Shown in pieces: positions 7,413 through 14,663 of a stretch of 18,140 nucleotides of DNA (positions are counted from its first letter, which is position 1; every line of letters starts with the position of its first letter). The position numbers and the translations under genes were made by a program. Source of the DNA: CAYJDR01 sp964368965 (lineage in GTDB: Bacteria > Chrysiogenota > Deferribacteres > Deferribacterales > Mucispirillaceae); assembly GCA_964368965.1 (NCBI GenBank), contig CAYJDR010000042.1, positions 1-18,140 of the forward strand, read 5' to 3'. The notes under the pieces were generated by a model. It did not search any database, had not been told where the DNA came from, and worked only from the letters and a program-made list of their open reading frames with translations.

Positions 7413-8660
7413 ATGAAAAAAGTTTTAGCATTTTTACTTACTATGGCACTTATGCCAGCAATGGTTTTTGCACAACAAGGTGCAAAGCCTGGTTTAAAAC
7501 CACTTATGTCTGACGCTATTGAAGTTGATTTCAGCTTTTTCAGTGGCTTACACATGTTTGTTGACAACCAACACACAACTGTTGAAAATAGTGCAGGTGC
7601 TACTATTTCAGACACTACTAAAAACAACTTCATAAACACACTTGGACCTGCAAGTGAATTCAAGCTTTTAGTTAAATACGGCTCTATGGCTATCCAACTA
7701 GGTTTAAAGCCTTTCGCAAACACACCACTTGGTGAAAGCCACTTTAAATACTACCTAGATAAAAACGAAAGACTTGAGCTTGGTATCATCGCAAACATGG
7801 CTCACTACACTTTCGGTCAAATGACTTTAGGTAAACAATTAGAGGACTATGGTAACATTGCAAAACAAATCAGACAAGGTGTATCTTACTATAACGATAA
7901 CTGGGGTATTGCATTAATTACTGGTAACGGTGCTGTCAATACTAGCTTATCTGAAATTGATCCAGCTGTTAGCTATTTCCAAGGTACTTTATCATCAGCA
8001 GCTAGTGCAACAACAACTAACACTGCAATGCAATTCAACCCTATTAACAACGCCCCTACTGGTGCAAAAATCGCTGTTAGATATAACAACATCCCTCGTC
8101 TTGAAGGTATGTATAACTTCGATTTCGGTAGCGTAAAAACTAAACTATATGGTTCATATAGCATTTACGATCTCCAATCTACAGTTAATGGTAAAGTTGA
8201 CAACTTCTTTGCTCATGCAGCTTTCGCAGGTGTAGGTAACAATATCAAAGCTGGCCCTGGCGTTATTAAATCTAACGTATTCGCAGGTATGAACATGATG
8301 TTAATTGAAGCATTCTCACCAAGAATGCCAGGCTCACAAGGCCCACTATTTGACGTAAATAGCGACAACACGCTTGATATCAACAACGCTATCGCATGGG
8401 GTGTTACAGCAGAATATGGTCAACAACTATCTAAGAAATTACGCGCACACATCGGTGCAGGCACAATGTCTAACGAAGTGGATGGCAACAACAAAAGATT
8501 TACTTATGCAACATATGTGAACGTTGTTTATATCCCATTCCCTGGTTTTGCTATTGTTCCAGAAGTTGGTTACAACCACCAAGAAACAACAACTCGTGGC
8601 ACTAAAACAAACTTAGATAGCATCACTTACGGTGTAAGATTCTCTGTATTTAGTATCTAA
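7413..8660 (+). CDS. Outer-membrane beta-barrel (porin-like) protein 1 of the rdh operon
   Basis: This 415-aa protein has a classic Sec signal peptide (MKKVLAFLLTMALMPAMVFA, predicted cleavage A20/Q21). The mature part has no long hydrophobic helix. It consists of alternating-hydrophobicity strands ending in short turns (e.g. LLVKYGSMAIQLGLKPF, ATYVNVVYIPFPGFAIVPEVGY) and ends in a barrel-like strand with aromatic residues, YGVRFSVFSI. It shares strand pattern and motifs (KYG..IxLGLxPF, a YG.I...R segment, C-terminal YGVxF) with the protein at 13455-14615. Position after rdhB, GGAGAGAG RBS and a following terminator place it in the rdh operon. A channel for organohalide or product is inference; I know of no named family. 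No cysteines are present. Confidence 0.78.
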   Translation: MKKVLAFLLTMALMPAMVFAQQGAKPGLKPLMSDAIEVDFSFFSGLHMFVDNQHTTVENSAGATISDTTKNNFINTLGPASEFKLLVKYGSMAIQLGLKPFANTPLGESHFKYYLDKNERLELGIIANMAHYTFGQMTLGKQLEDYGNIAKQIRQGVSYYNDNWGIALITGNGAVNTSLSEIDPAVSYFQGTLSSAASATTTNTAMQFNPINNAPTGAKIAVRYNNIPRLEGMYNFDFGSVKTKLYGSYSIYDLQSTVNGKVDNFFAHAAFAGVGNNIKAGPGVIKSNVFAGMNMMLIEAFSPRMPGSQGPLFDVNSDNTLDINNAIAWGVTAEYGQQLSKKLRAHIGAGTMSNEVDGNNKRFTYATYVNVVYIPFPGFAIVPEVGYNHQETTTRGTKTNLDSITYGVRFSVFSI

Positions 8661-8691
8661 GAGTAATTACATTCTTCCTTTTTTTTGAACT

Positions 8692-8716
8692 GGCTACCTC
8701 TTGGGGTAGCCTTTTT
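8692..8716 (+). terminator. Rho-independent terminator of the first rdh operon
   Basis: GGCTACC (8692-8698) pairs with GGTAGCC (8705-8711) and is followed by TTTTT. The T-run touches the stop codon of the convergent activator 2 gene. An almost identical terminator follows the second barrel gene (14624-14646). Confidence 0.88.
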
Positions 8717-10679
8717 ATGATTTAATTCCAAAAGCTTTCATCTTATTATACAGTGTCATACGTGATATTTTCAACATTCTAGCAGTTTTTGCACAGTTTC
8801 CATTATTCTCTCTGAGTGCTTGCACTATAGTTTCTTGCACAATTTCATTCAATGGGCTATCACTTTGCTTTCCAACTTGCTCACCTTTAATTATCAGCGG
8901 CAAATGATGTGGATTTATCACATTTTCACCATAGAGCGAATATATCGATGATATCACTGCATTCTCAAGTTGCCTAATATTCCCTGGCCACTCATAATTT
9001 AATAACGCCATCTCTGTTGCATCTGACATAGTGATTTGCTTATCTTTATTCAAACACTCTTTCGCAATAAAATGTTGTGCCAGTAATAACACATCTTTAC
9101 CACGCTCACGCAATGGTGGCACATTAACATTTATAACAGACAACCTAAAATATAAATCTTGCCTAAATTCACCTTTCAAAACTTTTTCATATAAATTTAC
9201 ATTAGTGGCTGCAACCACTCTAACATTGACAGATGTTGCTTTTTTTGCACCTATTTTGGTAACTTGTCGCTCTTCTAATACTCGCAACAAAACAGGCTGC
9301 AACGAAAGTGGCATATCGCCTATTTCATCAAGAAAAAGTGTGCCGTTATTTGCATACTCGATCTTTCCAACACTACCAGATTTTGCAGCACCTGTAAATG
9401 CACCCTCAACATAGCCAAACAATTCACTCTCTATCAAATTAGCAGGAATTGAGGCACAGTTTATAGCAACAAACGGACCTTTTACGCCTGATGCTTCATG
9501 TATCGCCTGCGCAACCATCTCTTTACCTGTCCCACTTTCACCAATGATTAAAACATTGTGCTTCGTTTCTGCCACATTGCTAACTTGCTCTTTCAGCATC
9601 TTTAATGATTTATGGTTGCCTATCATATTATTGAGCGAATACCGTGTAAATTTATTATTATCTGGCTCAAAAAGAAACAATGAATAGCCGACTGTTTCAT
9701 TAGTTTTATGATTTTGAAGCCTACTTGCCACTAGTTGCACTTGTTTATTGTTACTTAGCTTAACTGTCTGCTTATTGACATACTTATTATCCTTGTTGCT
9801 TATATTTGCAAGCGTGTTATCAATATGTGGTATATAGTGCGCAACATTACTGTTGTCATCAAATGATATAATATTCTTCGCTTGATTACAAATATATGCA
9901 ATACGGTTATTTCCATCGATAGTTATAATTGCATGATTATTGCCAATATTTTGATTAATCGTTTGCTTAATCAGCTCATTTGCAGCTTGTTCTTGGTCCA
10001 TCTTCAAAGCATTCTCGATAGCTAAAGCACGATACGCAAGCGAGTTGAAACGCCTATTAGTATTTAGCATAACCTCATCATTGATATTTGGGTTAAGCAT
10101 ACCAATAACACCAACAAGCTCATTTTCAAAAACAATTGGTACAGCTGTAGAAACGAAGTTTTTAAAAATATCAAGATAATTACAAGAGCCTAAAAGTTGT
10201 GCAGTGCATCTCTCTTCCATAGCAATACTAATGGCTGTTGTCCCTATTGCACTCAGTGACATATCCGTATTTACACCAATATTGCATGAATGGATATCTT
10301 TACGATGCTCTGGTTTACCACGCTCAATCATTATTATCCCTTCATTGTTAACAAGATAAAAATAAGGTCTAGTTTTTACACCTATCTGTGGTGTTGACAA
10401 AACATTTTTGTAAAACTCTTCAAACGTTTCAATCATTATAACATCAACGCTATGTCTGGGCTGATATACTTCATCTTTATTATTCGATAATGTTTTACTA
10501 GGAGAGATACCTAACTCTTTTGATTTTATCCAAGAGCTTTGTAGCTCAGGAGGCAACTTTGAAAACAAATCGTCCTTAACATCTTCGCATATAAAGATAT
10601 TCTTTGCTCTATTAATATTTTCGTTATCATTTTCTGAATATACTTTTGGATAGTTTAATATGTTTTCAAGTTTTAGCAT
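8715..10679 (-). CDS. AcoR-type sigma54-dependent transcriptional activator 2, divergent from rdhA3
   Basis: This paralogue of the activator at 1136-3136 is 654 aa from ATG 10677-10679. The frame extends to a TTG at 10694, but GAGGG sits just before the internal ATG, inside that extension, so the ATG is preferred. Numbering from the ATG: sensor region about 50-225 (SSWIKSKELG, GTTA near 146-149, STAVPIVFE), PAS-like 235-335, AAA+ about 348-580 with Walker A GESGTGKE (380-387), GAFTGA (426-431), Walker B TLFLDEIGD (447-455), FRQDLYFRL finger pair and an intact LRER. A Fis-type helix-turn-helix is near the C-terminus (NGNCAKTARMLKISRMTLYNKMK). It probably drives the sigma54 promoter at 10799-10813. 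Its effector is unknown, and the divergent N-terminus suggests a different signal from activator 1. Confidence 0.92.
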   Translation of the reverse strand: MLKLENILNYPKVYSENDNENINRAKNIFICEDVKDDLFSKLPPELQSSWIKSKELGISPSKTLSNNKDEVYQPRHSVDVIMIETFEEFYKNVLSTPQIGVKTRPYFYLVNNEGIIMIERGKPEHRKDIHSCNIGVNTDMSLSAIGTTAISIAMEERCTAQLLGSCNYLDIFKNFVSTAVPIVFENELVGVIGMLNPNINDEVMLNTNRRFNSLAYRALAIENALKMDQEQAANELIKQTINQNIGNNHAIITIDGNNRIAYICNQAKNIISFDDNSNVAHYIPHIDNTLANISNKDNKYVNKQTVKLSNNKQVQLVASRLQNHKTNETVGYSLFLFEPDNNKFTRYSLNNMIGNHKSLKMLKEQVSNVAETKHNVLIIGESGTGKEMVAQAIHEASGVKGPFVAINCASIPANLIESELFGYVEGAFTGAAKSGSVGKIEYANNGTLFLDEIGDMPLSLQPVLLRVLEERQVTKIGAKKATSVNVRVVAATNVNLYEKVLKGEFRQDLYFRLSVINVNVPPLRERGKDVLLLAQHFIAKECLNKDKQITMSDATEMALLNYEWPGNIRQLENAVISSIYSLYGENVINPHHLPLIIKGEQVGKQSDSPLNEIVQETIVQALRENNGNCAKTARMLKISRMTLYNKMKAFGIKS

Positions 10680-10707
10680 GCCACCCTCGAACAATATGTA
10701 TAATTAC

Positions 10708-10747
10708 TTTACATATTTAATGTGTAAAAGTGTAAATTATTTTTACA
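10708..10747 (+). promoter_or_regulatory. Candidate upstream activator site: two TTTACA/TGTAAA dyads
   Basis: Half-sites TTTACA 10708-10713, TGTAAA 10723-10728, TGTAAA 10731-10736 and TTTACA 10742-10747 form two inverted repeats. The block lies 53 bp upstream of the -24 element of rdhA3 and about 29 bp upstream of the activator 2 ATG, fitting an enhancer with autoregulation. It does not resemble the phased repeats at 3161-3190. Confidence 0.5.
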
Positions 10748-10779
10748 TATTATGCAAGATTATTTTTATAACTATTATT

Positions 10780-10792
10780 TATCAATAGTTTA
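10780..10792 (+). promoter_or_regulatory. IHF-like site upstream of rdhA3
   Basis: TATCAATAGTTTA is a full match to WATCAANNNNTTR. It ends 8 nt before the GG of the -24 element, the same distance as at rdhA1. Confidence 0.65.
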
Positions 10793-10798
10793 TAAACT

Positions 10799-10815
10799 TG
10801 GCATACACCTTGCTT
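10799..10815 (+). promoter_or_regulatory. Sigma54 (-24/-12) promoter of rdhA3
   Basis: TTGGCAT-N5-TTGCTT has GG at 10800-10801 and GC at 10812-10813, with 10 nt between. The 5' context AAACTTGGCA is shared with the rdhA1 promoter. The start site is expected near 10825. Confidence 0.88.
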
Positions 10816-10849
10816 TAAGAATTAATGATTACTAATAAGGGGAGAAAAC

Positions 10850-12493
10850 ATGTCAGACAAAGATGTAAAATTTGAAAAAGACGAACGTGATGCGTTAGAA
10901 ATTATTAACGACCCTAAATACCACATCACTGCAAATGAAAAGGAACAAGAAGCAAGTGGCGGTTTATCACGTCGTGATTTATTGAAGTATGGTGGTGCAG
11001 CCGCTGCTGCATTATCAATGGCAGGATCGGCTGCAACTGGTATGGCAACAGGTCGTTCTGCTGATGCATACACAGGTTTTGGTCGCCAATTTTTAGGCAA
11101 AGACCAATTCTTTAACCGTGAACCATTCCGTGCAGAAGTTGCTGCAATGATGGAACAAACAGGTCCAGCATCTCGCCCAGAGTGGCACGAATATTACCTA
11201 CGTCGTTGGAAAGCTTCACGTGCATTAGTTGCACAAAAGAAGTGGAACCCAAAAATGGGAATTGAAGCAATGGAAGGCTATTTAGGCGATTTTTACCGCT
11301 CACATCCTGAAGAATATAAATACTTTTTAGAGTGCCTGACGCTCAGCCAAAAGCGTGCGAAATATATGAACCAAGGTAAAGGATACGACCAATACCAACT
11401 AAGCACTGCATATGTGCAATCATACGTTGCAACAGGCAATACATTTTTAGGACACCCGTTGCCTGAGAGTGCTGTTGACAAGATGAGACTAACTGGAAAA
11501 ATCCAACCACCAGAAGAGTTTGATTTTCGCCATGTAAAGAAAAACAGAAAAAAACTTGAATTCAAAACACCTGCCCATGCAAGCGAATTAATCAAAACTA
11601 TCACGCATCGTTTTGGCGCTTCATTTGTTGGCATTACAAAATTCGATGAGCGTTTCTTTTTTAAAGATACAATGCGTGGATACCCTAATGACGGCATCGG
11701 CTATGGCGATAAAGTACCTGAGCATTGGAAAAGTGTTGTAGTTTTTGGTGTTCCAATGGAATGGGATAGAATGCATGCAGCAGCTGGCTTCTTATCAGCT
11801 CAAGATGGTTACTTTCGTGTAAGGGTTGTAGCGGCACTACTTGAGCGCTTCTTGCAAGAAATTGGCTATTCTGGCAGACCACAAACACCTGGCTCAACGA
11901 ACGAAACAAGCCTCACACCATATATACTAGCATCAGGTTTAGGCGAATACGCTCGTGCTGGCTTTGCAATGATTCCAGAAGTTGGTGCAAACTTCCGTTC
12001 TGGCTGTGTATTCACAAACCTAGAGTTTGAATATGATAAACCAATTAACATCGGCATGGCTAAATTCTGCAAGAAATGCAAAATTTGTGCCGACACTTGC
12101 CCTAGTGGAGCTATTGAAACTGGTGATGAACCAAAAGGCGAAATACGTGGCGTAAGACGCTGGAAACTAGACTATGAAAAATGCCACGTTGGCTGGCAAA
12201 GCACTGTTGATGGCGGTTGTGGAACTTGCGTTGCTGTATGCCCTTTCACACGTAAAAACACGTGGATACATGCTATCTCTCGCGAACTTGATGCACGTGA
12301 TTCATTTGGTATCGTTGGCTCAACACTGCTTACAATGCAACTAAATTTCTTCAAATACCCAAAAGCAGAAGAGTTTATGGGTGAATTTGCTGGCGGTAGC
12401 GATGCAGTTTATCATAACCCACCTGAGTGGCAGAAGACGGAGAATTGGTTCTCCAATATCAACGTTGACTGGGATTATGAGGGAATGCATTAA
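10850..12493 (+). CDS. rdhA: Reductive dehalogenase catalytic subunit RdhA3
   Basis: This 547-aa RdhA starts at an ATG after GGGGAG. The n-region of about 39 residues contains DERDALEIINDPKY, shared with RdhA1 and RdhA2. Tat motif SRRDLLK (40-46), hydrophobic stretch 47-64. GASFVGI 256-262; GYFRVRVVAALL with candidate catalytic Tyr321; GEYARAGFAMIPEVGANFR 365-383. Cluster ligands are C407/410/413/417 and C445-x11-C457-xx-C460-xxx-C464. The C-terminus YPKAEEFMGEFAGG...DWDYEGMH matches the paralogues. By eye it is closer to RdhA1 (shared GFGRQF, HEYYLRR, GANFRS) than to RdhA2. Its rdhB lies 569 nt downstream behind a hairpin-rich gap, an unusually long separation for an rdhAB pair. Confidence 0.95.
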   Translation: MSDKDVKFEKDERDALEIINDPKYHITANEKEQEASGGLSRRDLLKYGGAAAAALSMAGSAATGMATGRSADAYTGFGRQFLGKDQFFNREPFRAEVAAMMEQTGPASRPEWHEYYLRRWKASRALVAQKKWNPKMGIEAMEGYLGDFYRSHPEEYKYFLECLTLSQKRAKYMNQGKGYDQYQLSTAYVQSYVATGNTFLGHPLPESAVDKMRLTGKIQPPEEFDFRHVKKNRKKLEFKTPAHASELIKTITHRFGASFVGITKFDERFFFKDTMRGYPNDGIGYGDKVPEHWKSVVVFGVPMEWDRMHAAAGFLSAQDGYFRVRVVAALLERFLQEIGYSGRPQTPGSTNETSLTPYILASGLGEYARAGFAMIPEVGANFRSGCVFTNLEFEYDKPINIGMAKFCKKCKICADTCPSGAIETGDEPKGEIRGVRRWKLDYEKCHVGWQSTVDGGCGTCVAVCPFTRKNTWIHAISRELDARDSFGIVGSTLLTMQLNFFKYPKAEEFMGEFAGGSDAVYHNPPEWQKTENWFSNINVDWDYEGMH

Positions 12494-12702
12494 AAATGTT
12501 GGTGAGGGATAGCTAAGGAATAAAGTAAGTCACTGACTTACCCTTAGCGTACATGAGGTAGTGTACCTCAGGCATAGAGGCGCCGCACCCCCTCCCTTAT
12601 GCCCAACATGTATTACGTTGGGTACACATGGGGCAAAGACATGCTTTGCTATTTCCCATGTTATCCCACGCTGTATTTGGCAATTTTATGGGCGCTGTGC
12701 TT

Positions 12703-12761
12703 CAAGAAACATTAGGCTATTTCTAATTTTGCTTTGCAAAAAGAACTAGCGATAATGTTTT
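12703..12761 (+). repeat. Palindromic hairpin element, copy 1
   Basis: It begins CAAGAAACATT and ends AATGTTTT. Pairs: AAACATTA (12707-12714) with TAATGTTT (12753-12760), GCT (12716-12718) with AGC (12748-12750), TTCT (12721-12724) with AGAA (12742-12745), TTTTGC (12727-12732) with GCAAAA (12736-12741), loop TTT. Confidence 0.7.
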
Positions 12762-12796
12762 GTCCGCACATGTATGGCATGTGATTATTGTGATGC

Positions 12797-12855
12797 CAAG
12801 AAACATGAGGTTATTTCTAAGCTCTTATTTCGCTAAGAACTAACGATAATGTTTT
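12797..12855 (+). repeat. Palindromic hairpin element, copy 2
   Basis: The outer arms match copy 1: AAACAT (12801-12806) with ATGTTT (12849-12854). Inner pairs are GTTA (12810-12813) with TAAC (12841-12844), TTCT (12815-12818) with AGAA (12836-12839), and AGC (12820-12822) with GCT (12832-12834). Several pairs differ from copy 1 on both sides, so pairing is kept. Confidence 0.7.
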
Positions 12856-12944
12856 CGGTTCAAAATTGGGGCTAATTGTGATGGCGTTTGTAACAATTTA
12901 AAAATTAAATCTTTTTATTAAGTATTTTTATGTTCACTCCATTC

Positions 12945-13003
12945 CAAGAAACATTTTGCACTCTGTAGTTTTACTATGTAAAAACAGGTGGCAAAAATGT
13001 TTT
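12945..13003 (+). repeat. Palindromic hairpin element, copy 3
   Basis: AAACATTTTGC (12949-12959) pairs with GCAAAAATGTTT (12991-13002) with one bulge, CTGT (12963-12966) with ACAG (12984-12987), and TTTTAC (12969-12974) with GTAAAA (12978-12983), loop TAT. It keeps the CAAGAAACAT start, while the inner stem is almost wholly different from copies 1 and 2 yet still paired. Confidence 0.7.
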
Positions 13004-13062
13004 GATGTGAGACAAGACGGAGCTGTACGCAAAAAGACTAATAAAAGCAAGGAGTGTATAAG

Positions 13063-13383
13063 ATGTTTCCAGGAGTAGTTATGATAAACAGCCTATACTG
13101 GATGGTTTTCGGTATAGCACAAATTTTAATTATCGCAGGCGGTTACGCTTGGCTAAAGTCGGCTAACAAAAGTGTTAAGCCGTGGCAAATGGCTATATTA
13201 TATGGCACGTTTGCATCGTTTCTATTAGTTATCGGTGGTGGTTTCACGCTAGCTGGTGAGTATGAGTCACAAGCTGGCTGGTACTTCATAGGTTTTCTAG
13301 GAGTGCCACATATACTAGCATTTGCATTGTTTTTACGCTTATTCATATTCAAGAAGCAAAGTGAAAGTAAACAAGTGGCTTAA
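13063..13383 (+). CDS. rdhB: Reductive dehalogenase membrane anchor RdhB2
   Basis: This 106-aa protein has three predicted transmembrane helices and the outward-facing GEYES loop (E66, E68). It is identical to RdhB1 at 96 of the first 98 residues and differs only in a longer polar tail (QSESKQVA). The frame opens at a GTG at 13054, but that codon overlaps the AAGGAG ribosome binding site (13049-13054), so ATG 13063 is the start. Many codons differ from rdhB1 at third positions although the protein is the same, pointing to strong constraint rather than a very recent copy. It should anchor RdhA3. Confidence 0.9.
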   Translation: MFPGVVMINSLYWMVFGIAQILIIAGGYAWLKSANKSVKPWQMAILYGTFASFLLVIGGGFTLAGEYESQAGWYFIGFLGVPHILAFALFLRLFIFKKQSESKQVA

Positions 13384-13396
13384 CTTATTTTACAAT

Positions 13397-13422
13397 CCTG
13401 TGTAATTAACAAATTACGCAGG
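13397..13422 (+). other. Intercistronic hairpin rdhB2 / barrel protein 2
   Basis: CCTGTGTAATT (13397-13407) pairs with AATTACGCAGG (13412-13422), one T-G pair, loop AACA. It has no immediate U-tract and occupies the same position as the hairpin at 7355-7380 in the first module. Confidence 0.55.
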
Positions 13423-13454
13423 CATTTAATACATTTTTCAAAGAGGAGAAGAGA

Positions 13455-14615
13455 ATGAATTTATTTAATGCTAAACGCATTATTGCGTTAATCGTTATGA
13501 TGCTGTCTGCAATGACAACATCTGCTATGGCTCAGGAGATGCCTGAGTTTGATTTAAATATGAACATAGGATACCACGTATTAGGTGAGCATATTGACAC
13601 AGAAATAAATAATATAACAAGTGATGATGACAGAGCTACAAGCTTAATTGGCGCAGCGAGTCAACTTACATTAGTTGGTAAATACAAAAACGGTAGCATA
13701 ACACTAGGCTTAAGACCTTTTTCAGGCTACCTAGTTGACAGGCTTTATATAACATATGACATTGCTCCAAAAAATAAAGTTATTGTAGGTCTTACACCTT
13801 CTGAAGTTAGCTACTTCTTTGGTGGCCTTTTAAGAGGCATCCAGATGGAAGGCTATGGCGCTATCCAAAACACAAGAAGACTAATGGCAAGATACCACTG
13901 GAACAACTTAACAGTTGCTTTAGTTGACGGCTCACTAAATAATATTGGTGTACCGAAAGATCCATTCATTCCACGTGATGCTGCTGCTGCTTATTTCGAG
14001 GGCATAAATGACAACGCAGCAAATGGTATCACTTGGGTTAAAAGAGCTGTTCCACGCCTAGAAATGTCTTATAAAATCAAAACTGGCGCTATTGATGCAA
14101 AAGTTTATGGTCAATATGGTTTATACTTTTTTGACGTAGAATTAAACAACAAAAAATCTTCTAACATTATCCACACAGGATTACTAGGCATTGGTAACTC
14201 AAGCAAATTTGGCAAATTTACTGTAAAAACAAACATTTATGGTGGTATAAACTCTGACTTAACAGATGCTGTTGATTTCCGTAAAACAACTTTTTCACCA
14301 CAATTCAAGCAAAATGGTGATGAATATGAAGTGCAAAACACAATGGAATTTGGTGCAGCGGCTGAACTAGGCTACAAAATTAACGACAAGTATTCTCCAC
14401 ATATTGGTATCGGTTATAGCATCTCTAACAATAGCGATGCTGACCGTTCAAAAAACATGCTTGGTGCATACGTTAACGTTGATATCGCAGTTATGAAAGG
14501 TTTGCTTATCAGCCCAGAAATCGCATATTACCAATCAGATGAATCAGTTGGTGCAAATGACACAAAAACAGGCTCACTATATTATGGTGTAAAGTTCTTA
14601 TTTACAATGTTTTAA
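13455..14615 (+). CDS. Outer-membrane beta-barrel (porin-like) protein 2 of the rdh operon
   Basis: This 386-aa protein has a Sec signal peptide (hydrophobic 9-19, SAMA/QE cleavage after A26). The mature part is rich in alternating strands (LTLVGKYKNGSITLGLRPF, HIGIGYSISNN, LGAYVNVDIAVMKGLLISPEIAYY) and ends with YYGVKFLFTMF, whose terminal Phe is the usual barrel-assembly signal. It is a diverged paralogue of the protein at 7413-8660: same length class, same motif order (LGLxPF, YGxIxxxR, strand ending in PEIxY, C-terminal YGVKF) but many substitutions and a shorter middle. RBS AGAGGAG precedes the ATG. It is the last gene of the second rdh operon, before a terminator nearly identical to that of the first. 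Pore and substrate are inference. Confidence 0.78.
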   Translation: MNLFNAKRIIALIVMMLSAMTTSAMAQEMPEFDLNMNIGYHVLGEHIDTEINNITSDDDRATSLIGAASQLTLVGKYKNGSITLGLRPFSGYLVDRLYITYDIAPKNKVIVGLTPSEVSYFFGGLLRGIQMEGYGAIQNTRRLMARYHWNNLTVALVDGSLNNIGVPKDPFIPRDAAAAYFEGINDNAANGITWVKRAVPRLEMSYKIKTGAIDAKVYGQYGLYFFDVELNNKKSSNIIHTGLLGIGNSSKFGKFTVKTNIYGGINSDLTDAVDFRKTTFSPQFKQNGDEYEVQNTMEFGAAAELGYKINDKYSPHIGIGYSISNNSDADRSKNMLGAYVNVDIAVMKGLLISPEIAYYQSDESVGANDTKTGSLYYGVKFLFTMF

Positions 14616-14623
14616 TAACAACT

Positions 14624-14646
14624 GGCTACCTCTCGGGGTAGCCTTT
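14624..14646 (+). terminator. Rho-independent terminator of the second rdh operon
   Basis: GGCTACC (14624-14630) pairs with GGTAGCC (14637-14643), followed by TTT. The AACTGGCTACCTCT context matches the terminator at 8692-8716 almost base for base, marking the duplicated module end. Confidence 0.8.
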
Positions 14647-14663
14647 ACACTTTATAAACAAAA

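Larger units (their letters stand above)
12494..13062. other. Hairpin-packed gap between rdhA3 and rdhB2
   Basis: No plausible gene lies here. At least nine non-overlapping hairpins are visible. Besides three palindromic elements listed separately they are: GTAAGTCA/TGACTTAC 12525-12541; TGAGGTA/TACCTCA 12554-12570; GGCATAGAGG with CCTC...TATGCC 12571-12603; CCCAAC/GTTGGG 12602-12622; ACATGGG-GCAAAG/CTTTGC-CCCATGT 12626-12661; CACATG/CATGTG 12767-12783. None has a clear U-tract. The region ends with AAGGAG at 13049 before rdhB2. The first 35 nt resemble the gap behind rdhA2, so later material looks inserted or expanded. Confidence 0.7.

Noticed and set aside
10680..10694. TTG start of activator 2 giving 659 residues
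   Set aside because: The GAGGG ribosome binding site lies inside this extension, directly before ATG 10677-10679.
12671..12700. Sigma54-like TTGGCAATTTTATGGGCG before rdhB2
   Set aside because: GG-N10 is followed by GG rather than GC, and it lies almost 400 nt before the gene.
12561..12749. 62-codon frame in the rdhA3-rdhB2 gap
   Set aside because: It runs through several hairpins, lacks an RBS and has no protein-like composition.
12703..13003. CRISPR-like array
   Set aside because: The repeats are diverged palindromes of about 59 nt with uneven spacing; there are no identical repeats, spacers or cas genes.
13054..13062. GTG start for RdhB2
   Set aside because: The GTG overlaps the AAGGAG ribosome binding site; ATG 13063 matches the RdhB1 N-terminus.
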